Below are positions 33,614-41,390 of a DNA stretch of 64,000 nt, piece after piece. Origin of the DNA: Alistipes sp. UBA934. Its GTDB lineage: Bacteria > Bacteroidota > Bacteroidia > Bacteroidales > Rikenellaceae. A program made the translations under genes and the position numbers. The stretch covers positions 374,676 to 438,675 of the forward strand of contig DBDK01000008.1 in NCBI GenBank assembly GCA_002293535.1, given 5' to 3'. The notes beneath the pieces are model-generated. The model was given only the letters and a program-made list of their open reading frames with translations, did no database searches and was not told where the DNA came from. Numbering within the stretch: the stretch's first letter is position 1; every line of letters begins with the position of its first letter.

Positions 33614-34315
33614 ATGATCAAAATTCGCAACCTCAACAAGACCTATAATCTGGGTAGCCCAAACGCTCTGCACGTACTCAAGGGAATAGATATGGATGTC
33701 AAGGGAGGTGAGTTCCTCTCTATTATGGGCGCTTCGGGGTCGGGAAAATCGACGCTGCTGAACGTCATCGGTATACTGGACAATTACGATACGGGTGAAT
33801 ATATACTGGACGGAACCTTGGTGAAGGGCCTGAGTGAGACGAGGGCGGCAGAGCTGCGAAATCGTAAAGTGGGATTCATTTTCCAGTCCTTCAACCTGAT
33901 CTCGTTCAAAAACGCGATGGAAAACGTCGCTCTTCCGCTATATTATAACGGTGTGCCGCGCAAAAAGCGCAACGCTCTGGCTATGGAATATCTCGAAAAA
34001 CTGGGGCTGGGCGAACACGCCGACCATCTGCCCAACGAACTTTCGGGCGGTCAAAAACAGAGGGTTGCAATCGCACGAGCGCTGATCTCACGACCCAGCA
34101 TTATCCTTGCCGACGAACCGACCGGCGCATTGGACACGACAACTTCGCGTGAAGTGATAGAGATTATGCGCGACGTGAACCTCAAGGAGGGAATAACAAT
34201 GCTGATCGTAACTCACGAAGCGGCAGTCGCCAAAGCCACGGATAGAGTAATCTATCTGCGCGACGGCAAAATCGAGTCGGACAAGCACAACCCCAATCCC
34301 GTAATCGAGTTCTAA
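33614..34315 (+). CDS. MacB/LolD-type ABC transporter ATPase
   Basis: 233 residues: Walker A GASGSGKST (about 40-48), Q-loop FQSFNLI, signature LSGGQKQR, Walker B ILADEPTGALD and switch His in VTHE. This is the LolD/MacB/FtsE class that drives mechanotransmission rather than substrate passage through the membrane. First gene of a five-gene operon (ATPase, two permeases, membrane fusion protein, outer-membrane channel). Confidence 0.93.
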   Translation: MIKIRNLNKTYNLGSPNALHVLKGIDMDVKGGEFLSIMGASGSGKSTLLNVIGILDNYDTGEYILDGTLVKGLSETRAAELRNRKVGFIFQSFNLISFKNAMENVALPLYYNGVPRKKRNALAMEYLEKLGLGEHADHLPNELSGGQKQRVAIARALISRPSIILADEPTGALDTTTSREVIEIMRDVNLKEGITMLIVTHEAAVAKATDRVIYLRDGKIESDKHNPNPVIEF

Positions 34316-34319
34316 GATT

Positions 34320-35564
34320 ATGTTCGATCTGCTGGGTGAAATAATAGCAACGATGCGCAAGAACAAATTGCGCACATTCCTCACGGGATTCGCCGTGGCG
34401 TGGGGAATATTTATGCTCATTGTGCTGCTTGGAGCGGGCAACGGACTACAAAACGGCGTGCAGAGCAATATGACCGGACTGGCCACGAACTATGAGAATT
34501 TGTGGCCCGGTTGGACCTCGATGCCTTATAAGGGGCTTCGAGCCGACCGAAGGATTCGCTTCGATGAGCGTACAGTGGAGTTCGTTCGCAGGAGTTTTCC
34601 CGAAATAGAGTATCTTACCGGAATTCTTTTCCACACCACTCAGAGTGTGAGTTACGGTGAGGAGTACGGTACCTGGCGAGTTTTGGGTGCATCGGCGGAG
34701 GCGACTCATATCCACAATATGATTATCCGCAAAGGGAGATTCATCAATGAGATCGACGATCTGCATAAGCGCAAGGTGATCTTCATTCCGAGGCTTGTCG
34801 AGGAGATTCTATTCAAGAATGGAGAAGAATCTCTCGGTAAATATGTCCTTGTGGACGGCATTGCTTTTCAGGTAATCGGAACCTATGATTGGGTGGATGG
34901 TTCGACCGATACATCCATATTTACCCCTCTTTCTACCTCGACAATGCTCTATGACCGTGGTCGGGGAATAAACCGCATCGACTTTACGGTTAAGGGAATG
35001 GCCTCAATAGAAGAAGCCGACGATTTTGATTTGCGCCTTCGCCAGGCGATGGGAGCATACCTTGGGTTCGATCCTACGGACACTTCGGCGATGTACATTT
35101 GGAACAATGCCAAAAATTCTCTCCAAATACAGAATGTATTCCGTTTTATAAATATCTTTTTGTGGGTCATCGGGTTTGCATCCCTGATGGCGGGTATCGT
35201 GGGCGTGGCCAACATTATGCTGGTGACCGTGAAAGAGCGCACACGGGAGATCGGAATCCGAAAAGCCCTGGGAGCAACTCCCTGGTCTATTATAAAAAGT
35301 GTGATAATCGAGGCGGTATTCATAACGACTGTGGCCGGATACATAGGGATTATGCTGGGCGTCGGCCTTATGGAATTAGTGAACAAGGCCATAGGTTCCG
35401 GAGCAGGTGAAGGCGGAATAACAGCTTTCAAAGATCCTACGGTGGGCCTTGGGATTGTCTTCTCGGCATTGGCTGTGCTGGTCATCTGCGGAGTAGTTGC
35501 GGGATTGATCCCCTCGCTGAGAGCAACAAAAATTCGTCCAATTGAAGCGATGAGGGCAGATTAG
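34320..35564 (+). CDS. MacB-like ABC transporter permease (first of two)
   Basis: 414 residues with the MacB architecture: one N-terminal helix (about 21-41, GFAVAWGIFMLIVLLGAG), a periplasmic MacB_PCD domain (about 45-280), and three C-terminal helices of an FtsX domain (IFLWVIGFASLMAGIVGVANIMLVTV, with the ERTREIGIRKALGA motif after). It lies 4 bases after the ATPase and 1 base before its paralogue. The two permeases probably form a heterodimer with the shared ATPase. Confidence 0.9.
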   Translation: MFDLLGEIIATMRKNKLRTFLTGFAVAWGIFMLIVLLGAGNGLQNGVQSNMTGLATNYENLWPGWTSMPYKGLRADRRIRFDERTVEFVRRSFPEIEYLTGILFHTTQSVSYGEEYGTWRVLGASAEATHIHNMIIRKGRFINEIDDLHKRKVIFIPRLVEEILFKNGEESLGKYVLVDGIAFQVIGTYDWVDGSTDTSIFTPLSTSTMLYDRGRGINRIDFTVKGMASIEEADDFDLRLRQAMGAYLGFDPTDTSAMYIWNNAKNSLQIQNVFRFINIFLWVIGFASLMAGIVGVANIMLVTVKERTREIGIRKALGATPWSIIKSVIIEAVFITTVAGYIGIMLGVGLMELVNKAIGSGAGEGGITAFKDPTVGLGIVFSALAVLVICGVVAGLIPSLRATKIRPIEAMRAD

Positions 35565-35565
35565 T

Positions 35566-36828
35566 ATGAAAGTTTTTGACACAGATAGTCTTCAAGAGAT
35601 TTGGGCGACCATAACGCGCAACAAATTCCGCAGTGTGGCTACAGGCTTCGGCGTATTTTGGGGTCTGTTTATGCTGATCGTCCTGCTGGCAATAGGGAAC
35701 AAACTCACCCAAAGCATACTTGCACAGGTGGACGGTTTCGCCACAAACGCGGTCTTCATTTGGACGGAGCGCACCAGCGAACCCTACAAAGGCTACAGAA
35801 AAGGACGATGGTTCTCATTCGAGAATAGCGACATCGCGCTGTTGAAGCAAAGAGCACAGACGGTCGATATAATTTCACCGGTGCTGATGGGCCGTGGAGG
35901 TGATAAAAACGTCGTACACGGAATGAAGAGCGGTTCGTGGGGCTTTCACGGAATCTATCCCAATTTTTACGACATAAATACGGTGAATCAGGATTCCGGA
36001 CGCCTGATCAACGAAATCGATATCGCCCAGAAGCGAAAGGTGTGTGTGATAGGAAACGTAATCTATGAGACGCTTTTCGGGCCGGGTGAAGTTGCCGACG
36101 GGAAGTTTATCCGAATCAACGGAATTTATTTTCAGGTCGTGGGAGTAATCTCGCCACACTCTAACGCCAGCATCTTCGGCCCAGTGGATGAAGCGATCCA
36201 CTTGCCATTTTCCACTCAACAGATGCTCTTCGAGCGGGGAGACAGCTTTTACTTCTTCGGTTTCACGGCCAAACCGGGCCATTCGGCAACAGAAGTAGAA
36301 GAGGAGGCGAAAACCATCCTGAGAGCCGCACACGACATAGCACCGACAGACACGAAGGCGATCGGAGGCGTAAATATCGAGCATCAATTCAAGATCTTTA
36401 ATATGCTCTTCACAGGGGTCAATGTGCTGATGTGGCTTGTGGGGCTGGGAGCCTTGTTGAGCGGGATTATCGGAATCAGCAACATTATGCTTGTGACGGT
36501 GCGCGAAAGGATGCGAGAGATAGGAGTAAGGCGGGCTCTGGGAGCAAAACCGTGGAACATCATAGTACAGATTATGAGCGAAAGTTTCCTGCTGACGGCA
36601 ATTGCAGGTATGCTGGGATTCTTGTGCGGGGTGGCAGTGTCGCTGGGGATCGACAGGATAAACTTCAATGGAGACGGCCCGGTAGTCATTATACACGAGC
36701 CCATAGTGTCGTTCGGTCTGGCGATGACGGCGATGCTGGTGTTGGTTTTGAGCGGGGTCGCCGCAGGGCTGCTACCGGCTTGGAGGGCCCTTAAAATAAA
36801 AGCAATAGACGCAATACGTGATGAGTAA
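35566..36828 (+). CDS. MacB-like ABC transporter permease (second of two)
   Basis: 420 residues, paralogous to the preceding protein over its whole length: N-terminal FGVFWGLFMLIVLLAIGN helix, MacB_PCD, and C-terminal FtsX helices with ERMREIGVRRALGAKPWN. The stop is followed at once by hairpin-repeat copy 4 and then the membrane fusion protein. Confidence 0.9.
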   Translation: MKVFDTDSLQEIWATITRNKFRSVATGFGVFWGLFMLIVLLAIGNKLTQSILAQVDGFATNAVFIWTERTSEPYKGYRKGRWFSFENSDIALLKQRAQTVDIISPVLMGRGGDKNVVHGMKSGSWGFHGIYPNFYDINTVNQDSGRLINEIDIAQKRKVCVIGNVIYETLFGPGEVADGKFIRINGIYFQVVGVISPHSNASIFGPVDEAIHLPFSTQQMLFERGDSFYFFGFTAKPGHSATEVEEEAKTILRAAHDIAPTDTKAIGGVNIEHQFKIFNMLFTGVNVLMWLVGLGALLSGIIGISNIMLVTVRERMREIGVRRALGAKPWNIIVQIMSESFLLTAIAGMLGFLCGVAVSLGIDRINFNGDGPVVIIHEPIVSFGLAMTAMLVLVLSGVAAGLLPAWRALKIKAIDAIRDE

Positions 36829-36849
36829 GCCGGAACGCCGGCGGCGATC
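36829..36849 (+). repeat. AACG-hairpin repeat, copy 4 (permease-MFP gap)
   Basis: GCCGG-AACG-CCGGC then GGCGATC, directly after the permease TAA. The tail differs from the consensus at two positions (A to G, T to C). Confidence 0.88.
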
Positions 36850-36879
36850 AAAAAGAAAACAATATTAAAATAGATCAAG

Positions 36880-37980
36880 ATGAAGAAGTTTTTTAGAATT
36901 TTTTGGTTTGTAGTTCTGGGTCTCGTTGTGCTCGGCACATTCTACTTCCTGTGGAAAAAGTCGCGTCCGGTAGAGATCGTCTACGAAATTGTTGAAGCCA
37001 AGGTAGAGACTATCCAGAACACATCTGTTGCGACAGGTAAGGTCGAACCGAGAGACGAAATTATGATCAAACCTCAAATCCAGGGTATTATCTCCGAGCT
37101 GAGAAAGGAGGCCGGCGACTTCGTGCAACAGGGTGAAGTGATCGCCGTGGTGAAAGTGGTGCCCGATATGAACCAGCTGAACAGCGCCGAAAGCCGTGTA
37201 CGTATAGCCGAAATCGGAATGGAGACGGCCAAGGCCCTGTACGATCGGCAAAAAGCGCTCTTTGCCGAAGGCATAATCTCCAATGAAGAGATGGAAGGCA
37301 GCGAGGCCGATTACAAACGAGCTGTGGAAGAGTTACAAAACTCACGTGACAACCTCGACATCGTACGTGACGGAGCATCAAAAAGCACGTCGGACATAGC
37401 TAATACCCAGGTACGCTCGACTATATCAGGGATGATTCTCGATATACCGGTCAAAGTGGGGACTTCCGTAATCAATGCAAATACATTTAACGAAGGGACG
37501 ACTATCGCAACCGTAGCCGATATGAGCGATTTGATATTTATCGGTGATGTGGATGAGACCGAGGTTGGTCGTGTGCACACCGGAATGTCTGTGAAGCTGA
37601 CTGTGGGTGCGGTGGAAAACCGGACGTTCGACGCCAACCTGGAATACATCTCGCCATTGGGAGTGGAAGAGAACGGTGCGATCCTTTTCGAGATCAAGGC
37701 CGCAGCAACCATACCCGACAGCGTGACGATCCGCGCCGGCTATAGCGCCAATGCCGAGATCGTGTTGGGCAGAGTGGAGAATGTGGTGACGGTTCCGGAG
37801 AGCTCGGTGACTTTTTCGGGTGACTCGATCTTTGTCTATCTGCTGACCGATACACTCTCCAAGAAGCAAAACTTCGTACGCCAAGACATCAAAACAGGCC
37901 TCTCCAATGGGATGAGCATCGAAGTTATCGAAGGCTTGGTAGCAGGACAAAAAGTCAGGGGTAATCAAGTAACCAAGTGA
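36880..37980 (+). CDS. Periplasmic membrane fusion protein (MacA/HlyD type)
   Basis: 366 residues: an N-terminal membrane anchor (WFVVLGLVVLGTFYFLW), a biotinyl-lipoyl-like half (VATGKVEPRDEIMIKPQIQG, GIISEL), a helical hairpin (about 95-165), the second lipoyl half (VRSTISGMILDIPVKVG), then a beta-barrel and membrane-proximal domain. It joins the permeases to the outer-membrane channel. Its stop TGA is followed with no gap by repeat copy 5. Confidence 0.92.
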   Translation: MKKFFRIFWFVVLGLVVLGTFYFLWKKSRPVEIVYEIVEAKVETIQNTSVATGKVEPRDEIMIKPQIQGIISELRKEAGDFVQQGEVIAVVKVVPDMNQLNSAESRVRIAEIGMETAKALYDRQKALFAEGIISNEEMEGSEADYKRAVEELQNSRDNLDIVRDGASKSTSDIANTQVRSTISGMILDIPVKVGTSVINANTFNEGTTIATVADMSDLIFIGDVDETEVGRVHTGMSVKLTVGAVENRTFDANLEYISPLGVEENGAILFEIKAAATIPDSVTIRAGYSANAEIVLGRVENVVTVPESSVTFSGDSIFVYLLTDTLSKKQNFVRQDIKTGLSNGMSIEVIEGLVAGQKVRGNQVTK

Positions 37981-38004
37981 GTCGGAACGCCGACAGCGAT
38001 TAAT
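37981..38004 (+). repeat. AACG-hairpin repeat, copy 5 (MFP-TolC gap)
   Basis: GTCGG-AACG-CCGAC then AGCGATTAAT. The second base pair is T:A instead of C:G, a two-sided compensated change. It fills the gap between the stop and the next ATG completely. Confidence 0.9.
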
Positions 38005-39336
38005 ATGAGACGAATAGCATTAATTATCGTAATGGCGTTTGCAGCAGTTTCGGCTGCAAGCGCGCAAGATAAATGGTCGTTGCGGGAGTGTATCGACTAT
38101 GCCGTGGAACACAATATAGAGATCCAGCAGACAGCTTTGCAGGTAGAAAACGCAGAACTGGATCTGAATACCACGCAAAACAGCCGCCTGCCGAGCCTGA
38201 ACGCCGGCATAAACCAGAACTTCAGTTTCGGGCGAACGGCTTCCGAAATCGACAACAACTATGTAAACACTCAGGCCAGCAACTCTTCGGTCTCGGTGTC
38301 AGCCAATATGGATCTGTTTCAAGGCTTCCGCATCAACAATCAGGCGAAAATGAACAAGCTCGACCTGAAAGCCGCCATTGCCGGATTAGAAAGAGCCAAA
38401 GAGAATCTGGAACTCAACATCACGGGGTTGTATTTGGACGTGCTGTTCAAAAAGGAGATCCTGGAGGTTTACAAAAAACAGGTAGCTCTGTCCGGAGCGC
38501 AGGTGGAAAATACGCGAACAATGGTCGAAGAGGGCAAGGTTGCCCTATCGCAACTATATGATATAGAGGCTCAATTAGCTCAAGACGAGGTTAGCGAGGT
38601 GACTGCTGCCAGCGATCTCGTATTGTCGCTCCTGAATCTGGAGCAGGCTCTGAATCTGGAGCATTCGGAGGGGTTCGATATCGTTGTGCCCACTACGGAG
38701 GAGCTCCTCGCCACAACGCCACTCTTGTCGCCCGACACAATCTACGAAACGGCTTTGGGCATCAAACCGGTAGTCCGCGAGGCCGAGTTGCGCTTGGAAA
38801 GCAGCCGTCGTCAGGTCAAAGTCGCTCAAAGCGGATATTATCCCCAGCTGAGCCTCGGAGGATCGTTCGGCGATGGATACTACTATATGTTCGGACAGGA
38901 TTTCGAGCAGGAGAGTTTCTCCGACCAGATTCGTAACAAGCACTCCGAAAGCGTAGGCTTGAATCTGAGCATCCCGATCTTTAACCAAAACAGAACTCGC
39001 AACAGTGTCCGCGCAGCACGGCTGGGTGTAACAAATAGCACACTGGAATTGAGCAACGTACGTTTGGCTCTATACAAAGAGATCCATCAAGCTTATCAGG
39101 GTGCAGTAGCAGCTCAGAGTCGTTATACCGCGACATCTAAGGCACTTGTTGCAGCCGAGGAGTCGTTCCGTGCTATGGAGATTCGCTATAACAACGGCAA
39201 GGCAACGGTCACAGAGTATGACGAAGCAGGCACGAGATTAGTTTCTTCGCAGTCGGAGCAGGCCCAAGCAAAATACGACCACCTGTTCAGTTCCAAGATT
39301 TTGGACTTCTATCGCGGGGAGAGAATCGATCTATAG
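38005..39336 (+). CDS. TolC-like outer-membrane efflux protein
   Basis: 443 residues: signal peptide (MRRIALIIVMAFAAVSAASA), then two OEP repeats with long coiled helices (LRECIDYAVEHNIEIQQTAL; ETALGIKPVVREAELRLE) and strand blocks (GYYPQLSLGGSFGDGYYYM; NLSIPIFNQNRTRN). Trimeric exit duct for the MacAB-type system upstream. Its last 28 bases overlap the convergent beta-propeller gene. Confidence 0.92.
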   Translation: MRRIALIIVMAFAAVSAASAQDKWSLRECIDYAVEHNIEIQQTALQVENAELDLNTTQNSRLPSLNAGINQNFSFGRTASEIDNNYVNTQASNSSVSVSANMDLFQGFRINNQAKMNKLDLKAAIAGLERAKENLELNITGLYLDVLFKKEILEVYKKQVALSGAQVENTRTMVEEGKVALSQLYDIEAQLAQDEVSEVTAASDLVLSLLNLEQALNLEHSEGFDIVVPTTEELLATTPLLSPDTIYETALGIKPVVREAELRLESSRRQVKVAQSGYYPQLSLGGSFGDGYYYMFGQDFEQESFSDQIRNKHSESVGLNLSIPIFNQNRTRNSVRAARLGVTNSTLELSNVRLALYKEIHQAYQGAVAAQSRYTATSKALVAAEESFRAMEIRYNNGKATVTEYDEAGTRLVSSQSEQAQAKYDHLFSSKILDFYRGERIDL

Positions 39337-40382
39337 ACCCGACCCGACTCTGAACCGAAATACAGCACTCCGTCGAAAACTACCGGAGAAGAAAGCACTC
39401 CATCGCTCAACTGTTTGTGATGGAGTGCTTTGTTGTTCGTAGTGTCGAACTCGACGATATCAGCACGCGCATCAGGCGTTCCGAGAGTGTAAACATCCGT
39501 CGCCACGACAATGACCCTATTGCCGTGTTTTACCGGCTGGGTGTAGCCATTTGTGTGGATCGGCAGCAAATCTTTGAACGCGCCGGTGTTTTTGTCGAGC
39601 AGCAGTATCGTATGTTCGTCCGAAGTGCAGGCCCACAGCGTATCGCCGACAACAACCGAACCGCCCGAAAACCAAGTCGTGGGATCCTGAGAGAACGACG
39701 ACCACAAAATTTCACCCATTTCGCAATCCACGCAGTACATTTTACAACTCCTGCCGGCAAGATATATTTTGTTGTCATTAATGCACATCGGCGCAAAAAT
39801 ACGATCGTCGAGCGAAGTACGGAATCCCTCCTGCCAATCTTCGATATCGAGTGCCACAAGTTCGCCTGCGTGATCAACCCACAACAACCGACCATCGAGG
39901 TAATCGACCCCAGAAGCCACCTCACCGTAGTTGCGGGCCGGATGAGTGCGCAGAATCGTACCTCCGGTCAAATCTACCTCAACGATATCACCGCTAAGCA
40001 ACGCAAACCAAGCCATATCGTCGTGAACCGCAACCGAAGAGTCGTTCCAGGCCCACGGATCGTCGCTAACACGCAAAGTGTCGGCTACAGGATAGGAAAC
40101 TTTGCCCAACTCTTTGCCGTCCGCCGCACCTAAAACATATAACGTATTGGCGGCATTAAAAACAACCCGCCCCTGCGAAATCACCGGCCTACACTCCACT
40201 GCATCATCCGCAACGTAGTTCCACAGCAAATCGCCCGTCTCGCCGTCCACCGCATAGAACCGACAGTTTTCGTCACCGAAATAGAGTACCCCTTCCTGCG
40301 CTATTATCGCACTACGGATAGGCGCCTGAACCTCGAAAATAACTTCGGGGGACAACATAAGAGAAAGAAACAAAGAGATCAT
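39309..40382 (-). CDS. PQQ-type beta-propeller protein (BamB-like fold)
   Basis: 357 residues. A short hydrophobic N-terminus (MISLFLSLMLS) may be a weak signal. The rest is a run of WD/PQQ blades: VDGETGDLLWNY, LGAADGKELGKV, VDCEMGEILWSSF, LLDKNTGAFKDLLP, each ending in the G-x-x-x-W type. The protein may scaffold or bind a partner; no BamB-specific context is present. The stop lies in the 3' end of the TolC-like gene. Confidence 0.8.
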   Translation of the reverse strand: MISLFLSLMLSPEVIFEVQAPIRSAIIAQEGVLYFGDENCRFYAVDGETGDLLWNYVADDAVECRPVISQGRVVFNAANTLYVLGAADGKELGKVSYPVADTLRVSDDPWAWNDSSVAVHDDMAWFALLSGDIVEVDLTGGTILRTHPARNYGEVASGVDYLDGRLLWVDHAGELVALDIEDWQEGFRTSLDDRIFAPMCINDNKIYLAGRSCKMYCVDCEMGEILWSSFSQDPTTWFSGGSVVVGDTLWACTSDEHTILLLDKNTGAFKDLLPIHTNGYTQPVKHGNRVIVVATDVYTLGTPDARADIVEFDTTNNKALHHKQLSDGVLSSPVVFDGVLYFGSESGRVYRSILSPR

Positions 40383-40397
40383 AAGGCTTGGTCATTT

Positions 40398-40427
40398 AAA
40401 AAGGGGCTCGGCTTTCTGCCGGCCCCT
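40398..40427 (-). terminator. Rho-independent terminator of tRNA-Leu
   Basis: On the minus strand GGGGC CGGC, loop AGAAA, GCCG A GCCCC (one bulged A), followed by TTTTT. It begins two bases after the tRNA 3' end. Confidence 0.9.
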
Positions 40428-40428
40428 G

Positions 40429-40512
40429 TGCCCAAGACAGGAGTCGAACCTGCACTTCCTTGCGAAAACTCGCCCCTGAAACGAGCGCGTCTACCAATTC
40501 CGCCACTTGGGC
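40429..40512 (-). tRNA. tRNA-Leu (anticodon CAG)
   Basis: 84 bases. Acceptor stem GCCCAAG/CTTGGGC, D-arm with GGAATTGGTAGAC, anticodon stem CTCGT/GCGAG with loop TTCAGGG (anticodon CAG, reads CUG), a long variable arm as in class II tRNAs, and T-loop GGTTCGACTCC. CCA is not encoded. The promoter lies directly upstream and a terminator directly downstream, so it is a single-gene transcript. Confidence 0.97.
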
Positions 40513-40524
40513 TTTTTGTGGGTG

Positions 40525-40555
40525 CAAAGATAGTTAAATTTTTGTGCGGGCCAAA
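40525..40555 (-). promoter_or_regulatory. Promoter of tRNA-Leu
   Basis: On the minus strand TTTG (40552-40555), a 19-base spacer, then TATCTTTG (40525-40532). This is an exact Bacteroides-type -33/-7 promoter, 12 bases before the tRNA. Confidence 0.85.
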
Positions 40556-40564
40556 AAATTTTTC

Positions 40565-40572
40565 TACCTTTG
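40565..40572 (+). promoter_or_regulatory. Promoter of tRNA-Pro (-7 box)
   Basis: TACCTTTG, 21 bases before the tRNA 5' end. The upstream AT-rich stretch is shared with the divergent tRNA-Leu promoter. Confidence 0.7.
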
Positions 40573-40593
40573 CGCCTCGTAACAAAGATTTTT

Positions 40594-40671
40594 CGGGGTG
40601 TAGCACAGTCCGGTTAGCGCGCCAGCTTCGGGAGTTGGAGGTCGAAGGTTCGAATCCTTTCACCCCGACCA
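40594..40671 (+). tRNA. tRNA-Pro (anticodon CGG)
   Basis: 78 bases with encoded CCA. Acceptor CGGGGTG/CACCCCG, anticodon stem CCAGC/GTTGG (one G:T pair) with loop TTCGGGA (anticodon CGG, reads CCG), T-loop GGTTCGAATCC. It is divergent from tRNA-Leu. An imperfect inverted repeat overlaps the terminal A and following bases (AAGGGATTAC at 40671-40680 with GTAATCCTT at 40700-40708), possibly a 3' processing structure. Confidence 0.97.
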
Positions 40672-40727
40672 AGGGATTACGAACATTCGCAGAATGCGAG
40701 TAATCCTTGTGAAACCAACAAAAAGAG

Positions 40728-40755
40728 ATCCATCTGAGAATTCAGATGGATTTTT
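40728..40755 (+). terminator. Rho-independent terminator of tRNA-Pro
   Basis: Perfect 10-bp stem ATCCATCTGA/TCAGATGGAT, loop GAAT, then TTTTT. Confidence 0.93.
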
Positions 40756-40793
40756 ATTTTGTTTTGGGCACGAATTTTGATGCAGACGAGATT

Positions 40794-41054
40794 ATGAAAC
40801 ATACTGAAGAACATTACCCCGGCACAGACAGACTTACAGCCGAAGGGCGACACGAACTGAGAGACAGCGATTTCGGGCTACCGCGCGAGCGAAAATTCCC
40901 GATGCCGGATGCAGCCCACGTCAGAGCGGCAGAATCCTATTTCCATTACGCTCCCGATGACGAAAAGAGAGAACTGGCTCGTCGCATATTACAGAAAGCT
41001 GGCGAGTTTGGCGTGGAAGTACACAGCGAAAATGTCCTTCATTGGGCCAAATAA
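40794..41054 (+). CDS. Small protein with a FPMPD-AHVRAA motif (DUF6582-like)
   Basis: 86 residues from the ATG at 40794. An upstream in-frame ATG at 40746 lies in the stem of the tRNA-Pro terminator and would add MDFYFVLGTNF; I reject it. The core LPRERKFPMPDAAHVRAAESYF, split by its charged start, resembles a short motif also found in phage-linked structural or protease-scaffold proteins (LPxxRKYPI..AHVRNA, DUF6582). Here it stands alone with a helical C-terminus. It lies 11 bases before the copper-protein gene, so the two may be co-transcribed. Function unknown. Confidence 0.7.
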   Translation: MKHTEEHYPGTDRLTAEGRHELRDSDFGLPRERKFPMPDAAHVRAAESYFHYAPDDEKRELARRILQKAGEFGVEVHSENVLHWAK

Positions 41055-41065
41055 TCTAAGAAATT

Positions 41066-41389
41066 ATGAAAAACAACAACTCTCTTATCACCACGCTGGC
41101 CAATTGCGTGAGCCAGTGTAACGAGTGTCACGACGCATGTTTGCACGAAAAAATGGTCGATATGATGGTCGATTGTATCCGGCTGGACAAAGATTGCTCG
41201 GTTGTTTGCGCCGCTGCTCTACAGTTGGTTCACACCGGCAACCACCTCATTAAAGAAGTGTTGGCTCTTTGCGCTCATTCGTGCGAGATGTGCGCCACCG
41301 AATGCGCCAAGCACAAGTATGAGCACTGTCAGGAGTGCGCCCGCGTTTGCCGCGAGTGCGCTGCCGCCTGCCGCGCCGCAATGGACTGA
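41066..41389 (+). CDS. Cys-rich four-helix bundle copper-binding protein (Csp-like)
   Basis: 107 residues with 16 cysteines, mostly in C-x3-C and C-x2-C spacing along predicted helices (CVSQCNECHDAC; CAHSCEMCATEC; CQECARVCRECAAAC). This is the pattern of cytosolic copper storage proteins (Csp3) and the DUF326 family, which line a four-helix bundle with Cys thiols to hold many Cu(I) ions. No signal peptide is present, so it is cytosolic. It ends 1 base before the convergent mnmE stop. Confidence 0.9.
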   Translation: MKNNNSLITTLANCVSQCNECHDACLHEKMVDMMVDCIRLDKDCSVVCAAALQLVHTGNHLIKEVLALCAHSCEMCATECAKHKYEHCQECARVCRECAAACRAAMD

Positions 41390-41390
41390 G

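Noticed and set aside
40671..40710. Inverted repeat after tRNA-Pro as a phage attachment site
   Set aside because: No direct repeat of the tRNA 3' end is found downstream and no integrase gene is nearby; it looks like a 3' processing hairpin.
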